From Adiantum capillus-veneris (lineage: Eukaryota > Streptophyta > Polypodiopsida > Polypodiales > Pteridaceae): DNA of 64,000 bases. A model generated the notes under the pieces. The model ran no database searches and was not told where the DNA came from. It saw only the letters and a list, made by a program, of their open reading frames with translations. A program made the translations under genes and the position numbers. The stretch covers positions 102,699,355 to 102,763,354 of the forward strand of contig CM043943.1 in the NCBI GenBank assembly GCA_014529385.2, written 5' to 3'. This document shows positions 13,189 to 22,733 of this stretch, in pieces (the stretch's first letter is position 1; each line of letters starts with the position of its first letter).

Positions 13189-13572
13189 TTATACTCTTAT
13201 GGTTATATAAAACAAACCACCCCCACACACCCCCAAACCCCCCCCCCCCCCCCCCCCCCACCACTTGGATCTAGCCCGGATCTTACTGGGTCACTTTAGT
13301 GATAATACTCAAAATATGCCATTACCCTATTAAGACCATGGGGCCTAGCCCTTGAATAATAAAATATGATATATAAAACCCCCTGCAGAGCCGAGCGTGA
13401 TTAATGGTTTCTTTCCTCATTACGCAGTGAAGGTGGCCTCTCCTCCCTGGCTTTGGATCTCCCGATTCATGGGCATATGTGTGCGGTTTTGTGCTACCAC
13501 ACATTCACAAGGGAGTACGGCCCGACTCACTCATTACTCCAACTCAGAGGACGTGCAGACCATCCTCCTCCT

Positions 13573-13612
13573 GCTATTTAAATAGGTGAGGGTGCATCTC
13601 TGCCCCTCACTT
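13573..13612 (+). promoter_or_regulatory. TATA-like box followed by a stem-loop (R1)
   Basis: TATTTAAAT (13,575-13,583) is followed at once by GTGAGGG (13,586) and its complement CCCTCAC (13,604), with an 11-nt loop. Equivalent positions exist in copies 1 and 3 and in divergent relatives at 39,321 and 57,612. The layout suggests a promoter with a hairpin at or near the RNA 5' end. Function is inferred. Confidence 0.5.
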
Positions 13613-16480
13613 AGCCAGTGTTGTTCTGTTGTGTTTTTCTGAGAAGTCTTACTACTTGCTTCACAAAAAGGAGCTATGGAGCTCACCACTCAGGTGTCTC
13701 AGGTTTTTCTCTACCCTAGCTTGCCTCATTACTGGTTATATCCAAATTTTGTACTATAAGCTTTCTTCTGACACTGTAAGGTTAACATTATATGTTTTAG
13801 CATAGTGACGGTTGTTTTACCTTAGGCATATTCTGCATACGTTCATGATGGGCTTTTAGAGATGTTGGGGATTGTCGGATTTCACACTGTGTACAGCTGG
13901 TGTTTTTATTGATAGGTTGTCTCATCATACTCAGCATAGAAATTGTGGGTAAATTGTCATTCATTGGAAAAGAAGGAATTGGGTTTTGCTTGGCTAGCTT
14001 AAAACTGATATTCGCTTACTGTAATAGGGCTTTTTCTCGGGTGCTAACATATACTATATTAGTTCTCTTGCTATATTGAGGTGACTGCTTAAAGATGGTA
14101 TGGTTTGGAATTGGATTGATAAGCATGGGGTTATGGTTCACTGGTAATTTGATGATTATACAACCTGATAAAACTCATCTTTTGGTTTTTTGGAATACAA
14201 AGAATACTGATGTGGCTTCATGCGCACTATTATGGGGTTGGTAGGCCTGGATGCATACGATTGCTATACCATAATGTTTAAATTAGGAGGTTTATTACCT
14301 CTCTCGCATTCGTTGGGCAGTTTTACTATTTTGTTCCAAGACCTGTTGCACCTAATGCTTTGTAAACATACCCCATCTTTTCTTAGTAAAAGAACCTTTA
14401 CCTATGTAAGGTAAGTATACACTTTGAGACTGTTTTCTCGACTACATTTGACAGCGTATTATGTGTCCCTTAGATTGGCATGAAGATAATATGATATCGG
14501 GTGACTTCTTGTGTAAAAATTGATACTGGCGCTATGGTTTTTGGATGCTTGGCCTGTCGGTTGCATATGAATATTGAACTACTGTTTGGTTATTTTGGTT
14601 ACTTCAAAGGGCTCCTTGCCACTTAATGTTCTGTGAGATTTGTTTGGTAATAGTTATACACACTATAAGATGTTTTAAATTCCATATACCATGATGAACA
14701 TTTTAACTCTATTTGACCTAAACAAACATAAACTAACTTATTATTTTTAACTATAATAAAAGTTTTCTTGAGCTTCGGTTGAGTTTCATTAAATCTTGAA
14801 GGATTTATTGATAGGGGACTATGACACTTGGATTAGAAAGGGTGGTGGCCTTCTAATCAAAATAATGCTTTTTAGTAACTTGGATTTAGGAAAAAGAGAA
14901 ATAGAAGAACATTTTTGTAATCATATCACGAAACTTGTTAAAATAAAAAAAGTTTATAAGATGGACATGGATAACAACTGGTATGGTCCATTGATACCTG
15001 TAAAACACATCCAAGGCTAACTGAATTGTTGTCTTGTTTGGATGGATGTAGGTAAGGACTCTATCTTACCTTGGAATGTTTTTTTACTTTGGCAAGCTAT
15101 CTTACTCTGGATGGAACACTCAGTGATGACTTGGGAAGTTCATTTACTTTCTGCTTTTACTGGAAGGGGATCTCTTTCCTACAAACATTGTACTTAAATG
15201 ATTACAATACTAAGTTGTTTTTGTACATATCTAATCCTTGTTCCATTGCCATCTGTCTTTTGAATGTAAAAATTCAATTATGTATTATTATCTAAGATTT
15301 CACAGCTACACACACATCCTATACATAAGGTTTTTCTTTCCAAGAGAAACTGGGATGCTGGCTTTGGAAATTTTCTTCAAAATTGAGTTCTAAGTTGGAC
15401 CCACAGTCTGTAATCCCTTGACTGGTTGAATGGTGTTAGGTGGTCCCTTTTTAGACTCTTTTTTTGGTCCACTGCACACGGCTACTATAGTCTTTGACTT
15501 TGCCGGTTTAAGATTTGGAGGCCCAAAAAAATCACATTTACTGTTTCTACCTTTATTTATGTTTACAGTGTTCCCTTTTCAGGACTGCTTACCCTATAGA
15601 AAGATAGCTTGCATGAGCACTAATCACAACCCTGAGAATCATGCAAAGATTCTCAAATAGACTAAGCTTTACCTTAAGGGCCGTAAACCAAAGAATGCCT
15701 TGGCAGTTAGAACTAGACCCTTCCTCTCTAGGAAGGCCAAAGATTGTATTACCTACTATGAGAAAAATAAGTAAACCTCTTCTCATTTTTCTGCAGACTC
15801 TTGCTCTCTTACAAGGATTGGAACTGGCCTCGGAACCTCTCTCAGTGGCCACTTCTCTTGTTCTCAGATGTATTAGCAGCTTGGATGCTTTTTAGCTAAT
15901 TTATGATTCGGCTCTTACCTCTGACAAGAAACTATTTGTCTTACATATGATTTCTTTTAATGATTGGTCAAGATTTTAGCTACTTTTGAAAAAGACTCCT
16001 TGGAAGGAGTTAATTTAATCTCCCAATACATTGCCTAGCTTCCTCTTTTATCGTTGTAGTATCAATAAGAGCTTGCTCTTTTCCTCCTTTGGTGCTGATC
16101 TATCTAACTTTCTTAGGAAATTATGTGGGCTTAATCCCTCCTTTGTCTGTGCACTAGCCACTCCATCTATTCCACAAATTGGTGGAATTTTTTGTCTGGA
16201 TAGTGCAGCCTTGGAAGCAGTTAAGGAATTTCAGAGTAATCTTTGCTTCCTCAATGACTCTAACCTCCTAGAGATGGTGCCTAAAATTTCTAAAGTTTTT
16301 CCTGTCTTGCCTGTGAGACAAATTGAAATTGAATCCCTCAGGGTTGACCATCACCTTTGGGTCGTGCCTAACAAAGCTTTCTTAGCACCTATTTTGAGTG
16401 AAACCTGGGTCTACCTTGCCAACCTCCCTACCTCTACTGTGGAAGATTGTAGACTCAAGATTCTTAAAGGAGGATAGTTT

Positions 16481-16828
16481 TTGGACAAAGGTGAGCTCAT
16501 CAAGGCACTCTTCAATCTCAATTTCATTGACCACTCCAAGTGCCCCTCTAATACAGGCCTGTACATCCGTATCAAAGGAAACATGGAATTTGCCAAGAGT
16601 AACCCTGATTTTTACACTGAATCCATCTGGATTGTCTTTTGTCCTTATGTCAAATGTGCTTGCAGATTTCTTGACCCTAAAGCCTCTTGCGAATCTAGCA
16701 TCATGTGGTTCGATCATGCCATTTGGTTTATTCTTAACCATCTGACTTACTTTTCCCAAAAAAACCGGTGGATTTTCATCTCTCCCTCATTTTCTCTTGG
16801 CTTGGTGGCCAAGCTAAGCAAATTGTAA
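16481..16828 (+). pseudogene. PLE copy B: CxC linker block
   Basis: A 115-codon open piece. CPYVKCACRFLDPKASCESS followed by MWFDHAIWFILNHL is strongly conserved in copy A (PYIKCACKF...WFDHAFWYILNHL). A short domain with a CxC motif between nuclease and RT is the hallmark of N-terminal-endonuclease PLEs, which is the main reason for the class assignment. Upstream, the N-terminal block 16,031-16,477 (NFLRKLCGLNPS, EAVKEFQSNLC) is one frame away. Confidence 0.6.
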
Positions 16829-17158
16829 TTGCACAGATTTCCTTCAACATCTTCCGTGGACTAATGCTTGACATCTTGAAGGAGCTGAAATCTGATGAAC
16901 CCGACATTTACTTAACTACTTATGATAAATATAAAGGTGTAAACTCATCACTAGTCTTCTTAAACCTTGTATTGATGAGGATGACTCCCCTGCTCTCAAA
17001 AGGGCTAACTCTTTAATCACCCCCAACTCCTTCACTTCCTTCCTAACACCTAGTTCTTCCTCTAACCGAGGAAGAGTTCACAGCTTTACAAGAGGAAGAG
17101 GCAAGTCTCCCCCCATAAGAAACTTCCCGGAATTTTAAGCTATTCATTATATTGCAGG

Positions 17159-17983
17159 TTGCTACAAGCCCTTGCGGAAGAAGAACTCTCAGCAAAGTGG
17201 ATCCGGATAATGGTTTCATCTACATACACTGTTTCTTTCACAATGTACTCCTCAATTAGATTCAAAAAATATTTCTGCTTTGATCTATTTTTTGGTAATC
17301 ACAAATTGCTCGACAACATACTCATAGGATGGAAATATCATCATCCCATAAAGAGGTTGATCTATAATAATGACTTTCTTAGACAGGATGCTATTCCTCA
17401 TTGTACATGTTTTCAGTTTACCACCTTTAAATTTTTTTTTGAGACTTTTGGTAATCATGTTTTCATTTGTGATCTTAGCATTATTGAAAATACTAAAATA
17501 CGTAGAATTTTGGCCAAAGGGCTCAATCATATACCTAACTCTCCCAAAAACCTGTACCTTGCTATATCAGCGATACTAAGCAGTCTCACTGAACTTGTCA
17601 ATGCTCTACGACTGGAGATGACAGTCCTACCGGACTTGAATGAAGTTGTGAAGGAATGCTTCCTTCATAAAATTTCACAATTTCCTAGTAAATGGTTATC
17701 ATCTGATGATTCTTGGCTTACTTCTCAGCTAACTCTTGATTTTCAAAAGATCTCTGATAGATGGTTTGTTGTCGGGCTTGACAAAAGCTCTGACTGTCCC
17801 ACTATCATTTGCAAATACCTGGCTTGGAAGGCCGCTCGTGATCGAGTATTTGGCAAGGAATTCTGTCATATTAAATCTACACTTCAAACTGTTACCAATA
17901 CAATTGCTAAACACTCAGGGCTTCTTGGCTACTTTGTGCTGAACACTATGTTACCAGTACTATTTCCCACTTATAAAATTTAG
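17159..17983 (+). pseudogene. PLE copy B: DK-motif block and start of RT
   Basis: A 274-codon open frame, the longest in the element. WFVVGLDKSSDCPTIICKYL (near residues 200-220) parallels the DKA/DKG-type motif that precedes the RT core in PLEs; copy A has VGLDKDGNTATIICKEL. The frame continues through LPVLFPTYKI, where a TAG cuts it just before KHKFRWISDAS, the first RT box. The stop and a later frameshift block a continuous RT. Confidence 0.6.
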
Positions 17984-18426
17984 AAGCATAAGTTCAGGTG
18001 GATATCTGATGCCTCAATGGTACTTTTTCTGATATCACCAAGGATATTACTTGTTGCCTTAACCTTATACTATCTGAATTAGAGCTTATTTGTGCCACTA
18101 AACAGAAAATTTTCCAGGACTTCTTACATGTTCAATATAATCCCTTCTGGATTACTAAAAACTCTACAAAGGTCTCGCTTAACCTTCCTCAACAGATCTT
18201 CCACATGCTGACATTAAACACAATGCTACGAAAACATTCCCCTTGATGGAGATCTTGGCCTTAAGGTTGTTCTTGCAAAGGTAATTAAATTGGATTTCTC
18301 CAATGCTAGAAAGAAGAAGCTTTTTTACATATCTCTTTCCAAAAAAAACCCAGGTGGATTCACGTATCTCACTCCAAACACTCCTTACACTTTAATGAAA
18401 CTAAGCTTTGCTCCTACATCTCCTGG

Positions 18427-18985
18427 TTGCTGAGTAACTGCACTATAGTTTCAGGTGGTCTTTGCTTTAAACAATGCCGTGGCATCCCCATGGGATTCTC
18501 TTTCTCTCCACATATGTGTAACATTTACCTTGCTTTATTTGAATACAAGTGGTGTCTCAAGACCATGGAAACTTACAAGAATAAGCTTTCACAGTTTAGA
18601 CATACTTATAGATACATGGATGATTTACTTAGCATCAACAATAGGGACTTCCCCAATGAAATCTGTCTGATTTACCCTTGCTTGAACCTACCTCTCTCCA
18701 TGAGACCGTCACACCCAATGGGACTTTTTGCACATCTGTCCAATTTCTTAACCTCTCTATCTCCCTTCATGTCCCGTCTGTTGGAGGGTATGATCTTAGG
18801 TTTGTATGGAAAAGGGATCTCTTGAAACTACCACTTATTGAATTCATTAAGAAGAATAGCAATAGGCCTTACAAGGCTGCTATTAGCTCTTGTATCAGCC
18901 TACTACACTTAATTTGCTATTCTTTCATCTACCCCTTTTCTTGCCTGGGAGGAGGTTTGATTACTAATAAAAAAGTATTGCCTTA
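18427..18985 (+). pseudogene. PLE copy B: RT palm and thumb
   Basis: Contains CRGIPMGFSFSPHMCNIYLA (box with the conserved MG...SP), RYMDDLLSINN (catalytic YMDD) and, after a frameshift near 18,665, SVQFLNLSISL and LRFVWKRDLLKLPLIEF. The order and spacing are those of RT motifs 4-7 in Penelope-like proteins. The two overlapping frames show one small frameshift as the only damage here. Confidence 0.75.
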
Positions 18986-19092
18986 GCGGGTTTAATAGAA
19001 ATAAGATCTGTAACACTATTATACATGCTCTCACCCAACATAATTGGCCTGGGTTACACTTTAAACAAGAGAATCTCATTTCTCTAATTAGG

Positions 19093-19138
19093 TAGTAGGC
19101 CCATACACAATGGGCCTACTATCGACCCATTGTGTATG
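19093..19138 (+). other. Two overlapping, mutually exclusive hairpins at the PLE 3' end
   Basis: Stem 1: TAGTAGGCCCAT (19,093-19,104) pairs perfectly with 19,110-19,121 around a 5-nt loop. Stem 2: CATACACAATGGG (19,102-19,114) pairs perfectly with 19,126-19,138 around an 11-nt loop. The segment 19,102-19,114 takes part in both, so only one stem can form at a time. It overlaps the RT stop codon and lies just before the (AC)n tract. Confidence 0.85.
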
Positions 19139-19156
19139 ACGCTTGGGATAGGGCGG

Positions 19157-19159
<3 letters not shown>

Positions 19160-19207
<48 letters not shown>

Positions 19208-19220
19208 CGCACACACGCAC

Positions 19221-19256
<36 letters not shown>
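19160..19256. repeat. (AC)n microsatellite with interspersed GCACACAC units
   Basis: About 97 bp; a middle section carries repeated CGCACACA variants. It separates the end of PLE copy B from the start of R1 copy 3. A 15-base poly-C follows at about 19,309. Confidence 0.95.
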
Positions 19257-19257
<1 letters not shown>

Positions 19258-20709
19258 GTTATAATCTTATGGTTATATAAAACAAATCACCCCCACACAC
19301 CCCCAAACACCCCCCCCCCCCCCTAGCCCGGATCTTACTGGGTCACTTTAGTGATAATACTCAAAATATTCCATTACCCTGTTAAGAACATGGGGCCTAG
19401 CCCTTGAATAATAAAATATGATATATAAAACCCCCTGGAGAGCTGAGGGTGATTAATGGTTTCTTTCCTCATTACGCCGTGAAGGCGGCCTCTCCTCCCT
19501 GGCTTTGGATCTCCCCATTCATGGGTATCTGCGTGCGGTTTTGTGCTACCACACAGTCACAAGGGAGTGCATCCCGGCTCACTCATTACTCCAACTTAGA
19601 GGACGTGCATACCATCCTTCTTCTGCTATTTAAACAGGTGAGGGTGCATCTCTGCCCCTCAATTAGCCAGTGTTGTTCTGTTGTGTTTTTCTGAGAAGTC
19701 TTACTGCTTGCTTCACAAAAAGGAGCTATGGAGCTCACCACTCAAGTGTCTCAGGTTTTTCTCTACCCTAGCTTGCCTGATTACTGGTTATATTGGAATT
19801 TTGTACTATAAGCTTTCTTCTGACACTGTTAGCTTAACATTATATGTTTTAGCATAGTGATAGTTATTTTACCTTAGGCGTATTCTGCATACGTTCATGA
19901 TGGGCTTTACAGATGTCGGGGACTATTCGATTTCACACTGTGTATAGCTGGTGTTTTTATTGATAGGTTGTCTCATTATACTCAGCATAGAAATTGTGGG
20001 TAAATTGTCATTCATTGGAAAAGAAGGAATTGGGTTTTGCCTTGCTAGCTTAAAACTGATATTTGCTTACTATAACAGGGCTTTTTCCCGGGTGCTAACA
20101 TATACTGTATTAGTTCTCTTGCTATATTGAGGTGGCAGCTTAAAGATGGTATGGTTTGGAATTGGATTGATAAACATGGGGTTATGGTTCACTGGTAATT
20201 TGATGATTATACATCCTGATAAAACTCATCTTTTGGTTTTTTGGAATACAAAGAATACTGATGTGGCTTTATGCGCACTGTATGCGGGGTTGGTAGGCCC
20301 AGTTGCATACGATTGATGTACCATAATGTTTAAATTAGGAGGAATTACCTCTGTCGCATTTGCTGGACAGTTTTACTATTTTGTTCCAAGACCTGTTGCA
20401 CCTAATGCTTTGTAAACATACCCCATCTTTTCTTAGTAAAAGAACCTTTACCTATGTAAGGTAAGTATACAGTTTGAGACCGTTTTCTCGACTACATTTG
20501 ACAGCGTATTATGTGTCCCGTAGATTGGCATGAAGATAATATGATATCGGATGACTTCTTGTGTAAAAATTGATACTGGATCTATGGTTTTTGGATGCTT
20601 GGTCTGCCGGCTGCATATAAATATTGAACTACTGTTCGGTTATTTTGGTTACTTTAAAGGGCTCCTTGCCACTCAATGTGCTGTGAGATTTATCTGGTAA
20701 TGGTTATAC
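19257..20709 (+). repeat. R1 repeat, copy 3 (left part)
   Basis: Follows 13,188-14,650 closely. It stops at GGTTATAC, where a transposon begins (TGAGGCCG), and resumes at 28,185 (ATACACACTATGAG). The uninterrupted copy 2 reads GTTATACACACTATAAG across this point, so the insertion point is exact. The TATA-stem right arm here reads CCCTCAATT, a slight decay. Confidence 0.88.
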
Positions 20710-20949
20710 TGAGGCCGTCCGGGGCGGGCAACAAGAGAGGCGACCTCTAAACACCCCTCAAGGCTCCTGTGCTGCTCAATTGGGGCTGGGGGCAACCACA
20801 AGCACAACACAACAACCAACCCACAGCCAAACCCAAACAAGATAGGGGCACCACCTAGTTAGAGAGCGAACTAGGACGCAAAAGAGGAGAATCTCTTAGC
20901 AAAACAAGCGAGAAGGAAGGGTGCACTATCACTAATTTAAATGCTACAA

Positions 20950-20969
20950 ATACACACACCAAACACACA

Positions 20970-21015
<46 letters not shown>
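20950..21015. repeat. (AC)n microsatellite
   Basis: About 30 AC units with small interruptions, near the left end of the Tat-lineage LTR; an AG-rich stretch follows. Confidence 0.93.
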
Positions 21016-21016
<1 letters not shown>

Positions 21017-21183
21017 GAAAGAGAGAGATCTTTGTACAAGAATCTAGCTTCAGTTTTAATGATTGACGTGGGTGTATGAACAACTTGGAGGAGAGTCAAG
21101 AGACACGATTAAGTTTGATGATGTTGCAAACTACACATTATCTTAGGATTATGGGAGACCTCTCACCATACAACCCTCTTATT

Positions 21184-21295
21184 GTTGAGCTTACATGTGA
21201 AGCTACTCAATATATGGCTTCTCTATATATGGCACCCAGGTCCCCTCTATATATACATCATCTCATGTGTGTATTCTACAAACTTTGGGGTTCAA
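21184..21295 (+). repeat. 110-bp direct repeat, left copy
   Basis: Starts TGTTGAGCTTA and ends CTTTGGGGTTC; matches 22,623-22,733 with only two or three differences. The two copies lie about 1.44 kb apart within the Tat LTR. It could be one terminal repeat of a small LTR-type (TRIM-like) insertion, but I found no primer site or clear target duplication. Confidence 0.7.
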
Positions 21296-21560
21296 AAAAA
21301 AATAAAATAAAAAAAATGCAGAAGCCAGTTACACATCGTTCCGATTCAGTCGAGTCGTTGATGATCGTCCAAATTCTATCGAGCTACTGTTGGTACATGA
21401 TCTTTTGTTATATGATATACTAGTTCATTGATTCTCGTATAATTATTCTTTTAGAGATATAGTTTACGTCGTTTTATTGATAATTTCTCATTGATACCAT
21501 AGTGATTTTGATGGTACCATGATGATGTTTTGTTAATACTTTGGTCATGGTGATTTTCGT

Positions 21561-21905
21561 TGATGCCATGATGATATTTCGTTGATACCATGGTTATTCT
21601 TGGTGATGCCATGATGATATTTCGTTAATACCATGGTTATTCTCGGTGATTCCATGATGATATTTCGTTGATTCCATGGTTGATTTTTGTTGATACCATG
21701 ATGATGTTTTGTTGATACCATGGTTATTCTCGGTGATACCATGATGTTGTTTCGTTGATACCATGGTTATTCTCGGTGATGCCATGATGATGTTTCGTTG
21801 ATACCATGGTTATTCTCAGTGATGCCATGATGTTGTTTCGTTGATACAATGATTATTCTCGGTGATATCATGATGCTTTTCGTTGATTATTGATACAATG
21901 ATAAT
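21561..21905 (+). repeat. 43-bp tandem repeat array (about 7-8 units)
   Basis: Each unit has two similar halves, TGATGCCATGATGATATTTCG and TTGATACCATGGTTATTCTCGG, so a 21-22-bp motif was probably duplicated first. Units are 43 bp (one is 44), well conserved in the middle and degenerate at both edges (from about 21,490). It gives a repeated frame on the minus strand that looks incidental. Confidence 0.88.
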
Positions 21906-22613
21906 ATTTTGTTAATAATTTGATGGTATTCATTGATCGCTACGTTGATAAATATTGTTTTATGTAGTATATCATTTGCATCACGTAATCACACATTTTG
22001 TACTTTTACGTTCATACTTTATGTACTATATGTTGTCGTGCGTATATATGTCGTCAAAAGAGTGGCATCGCGAACCATCTCTTATGGCATTGTGAATGTA
22101 ATTATTTCATTAACGATGCTAATAATTTTCATGACTATGTTTTTTTTTTTTTTTTGAGTCTATGATCTATGTAGGATTGATCAAAGAATTGATTTTATGA
22201 AGACAAACTTGGTGACAATAAAAGATTTATGAAGATATGTTTGGTGATGCCATATTGATGACAACATGAAGACATGTTTGGTGATGCGATATTGATGACA
22301 TATTACACAGCAGATTCACGGAGACACTTTTGATTACAAGCTAATCGATAGCCTTTACACCTCTTTATTGAACCTTTGTATTCATTATTGTATTTGATAG
22401 GATAGGAGTAATGTACTCCTCATAAAACATTCATTGTAAAAGGAGTGATGTAGCTCCTCATAAAATATTCATTGTAAAAGGAGTGATGTAGCTCCTCGTG
22501 AACATTTGTATATTCAATGATTTTTATAATATAATGGTGGGTGTATATAGAGCTGTGGGTTTTTCCCTTGATCCCCCAAGGGTTTTTTCATCCACAGTTA
22601 GGGACCCTTATTT

Positions 22614-22733
22614 GAGCGGGGGTGTTGAGCTTATATGTGAAGCTACTCAATATATGGCTTCTCTATATATGGCACCCAGGTCCCCTCTATATATACATCA
22701 TCTCATGTGTGTATTCTACACACTTTGGGGTTC
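22614..22733 (+). repeat. 110-bp direct repeat, right copy, preceded by a purine tract
   Basis: The copy (22,623-22,733) is preceded by GAGCGGGGG, which looks like a polypurine tract followed by TG, as at the start of a 3' LTR. The left copy at 21,184 lacks such a tract, as a 5' LTR would. Suggestive of a tiny non-autonomous LTR element, not proven. Confidence 0.5.

Larger units (their letters stand above)
13089..15303 (+). repeat. R1 repeat, copy 2 (full length, about 2.2 kb)
   Basis: The most complete copy: leader, (TC)n(AC)n, GTTATACTCTTATGG, poly-C, TATA-like boxes, a long AT-rich body, the 3' core GGACATGGATAACAACTGG at 14,963, GATGTAGGTAAGG at about 15,045, and CAGCTACACACACA at 15,303. 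Copy 3 matches over the same span. It lies directly upstream of PLE copy B, so it may be that element's 5' UTR or pseudo-LTR. No protein-coding frame looks real. Confidence 0.85.
15590..19098 (+). pseudogene. Penelope-like retroelement, copy B (coding region, decayed)
   Basis: Better preserved than copy A. In order: an N-terminal block (16,031-16,477), a CxC block (16,481-16,828), a DK-motif block (17,159-17,983), RT fingers in broken frames (KHKFRWISDAS near 17,990; NIPLDGDLGL near 18,235), and RT palm (GIPMGFSFSPHMCNIYLALF, RYMDDLLSINN). The thumb region (LIEFIKKNSNRPYKAAISSC) ends at a TAG near 19,096. The catalytic DD pair is intact, but several stops and frameshifts separate the blocks. 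Known relatives prime on target DNA and share ancestry with telomerase RT. The GIY-YIG nuclease expected at the N-terminus is not recognisable. Confidence 0.72.

Noticed and set aside
13397-13585. 62-codon frame shared by the three R1 copies
   Set aside because: Copies are similar throughout at the DNA level, substitutions do not favour synonymous sites by eye, and the frame's end overlaps the TATA-like box.
16031-16477. GIY-YIG endonuclease at the PLE N-terminus
   Set aside because: Expected from the family, but no GIY...YIG pair or following Arg/Glu motif can be read in either copy.
15590-19138. Hammerhead ribozyme in the PLE region
   Set aside because: Canonical PLEs often carry one, but I found no CTGATGA...GAAA core arrangement near either end; the 3' hairpins do not fit it.
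21561-21905. CRISPR-like array
   Set aside because: The 43-bp units are contiguous, without unique spacers; this is an ordinary tandem repeat in a eukaryotic transposon.
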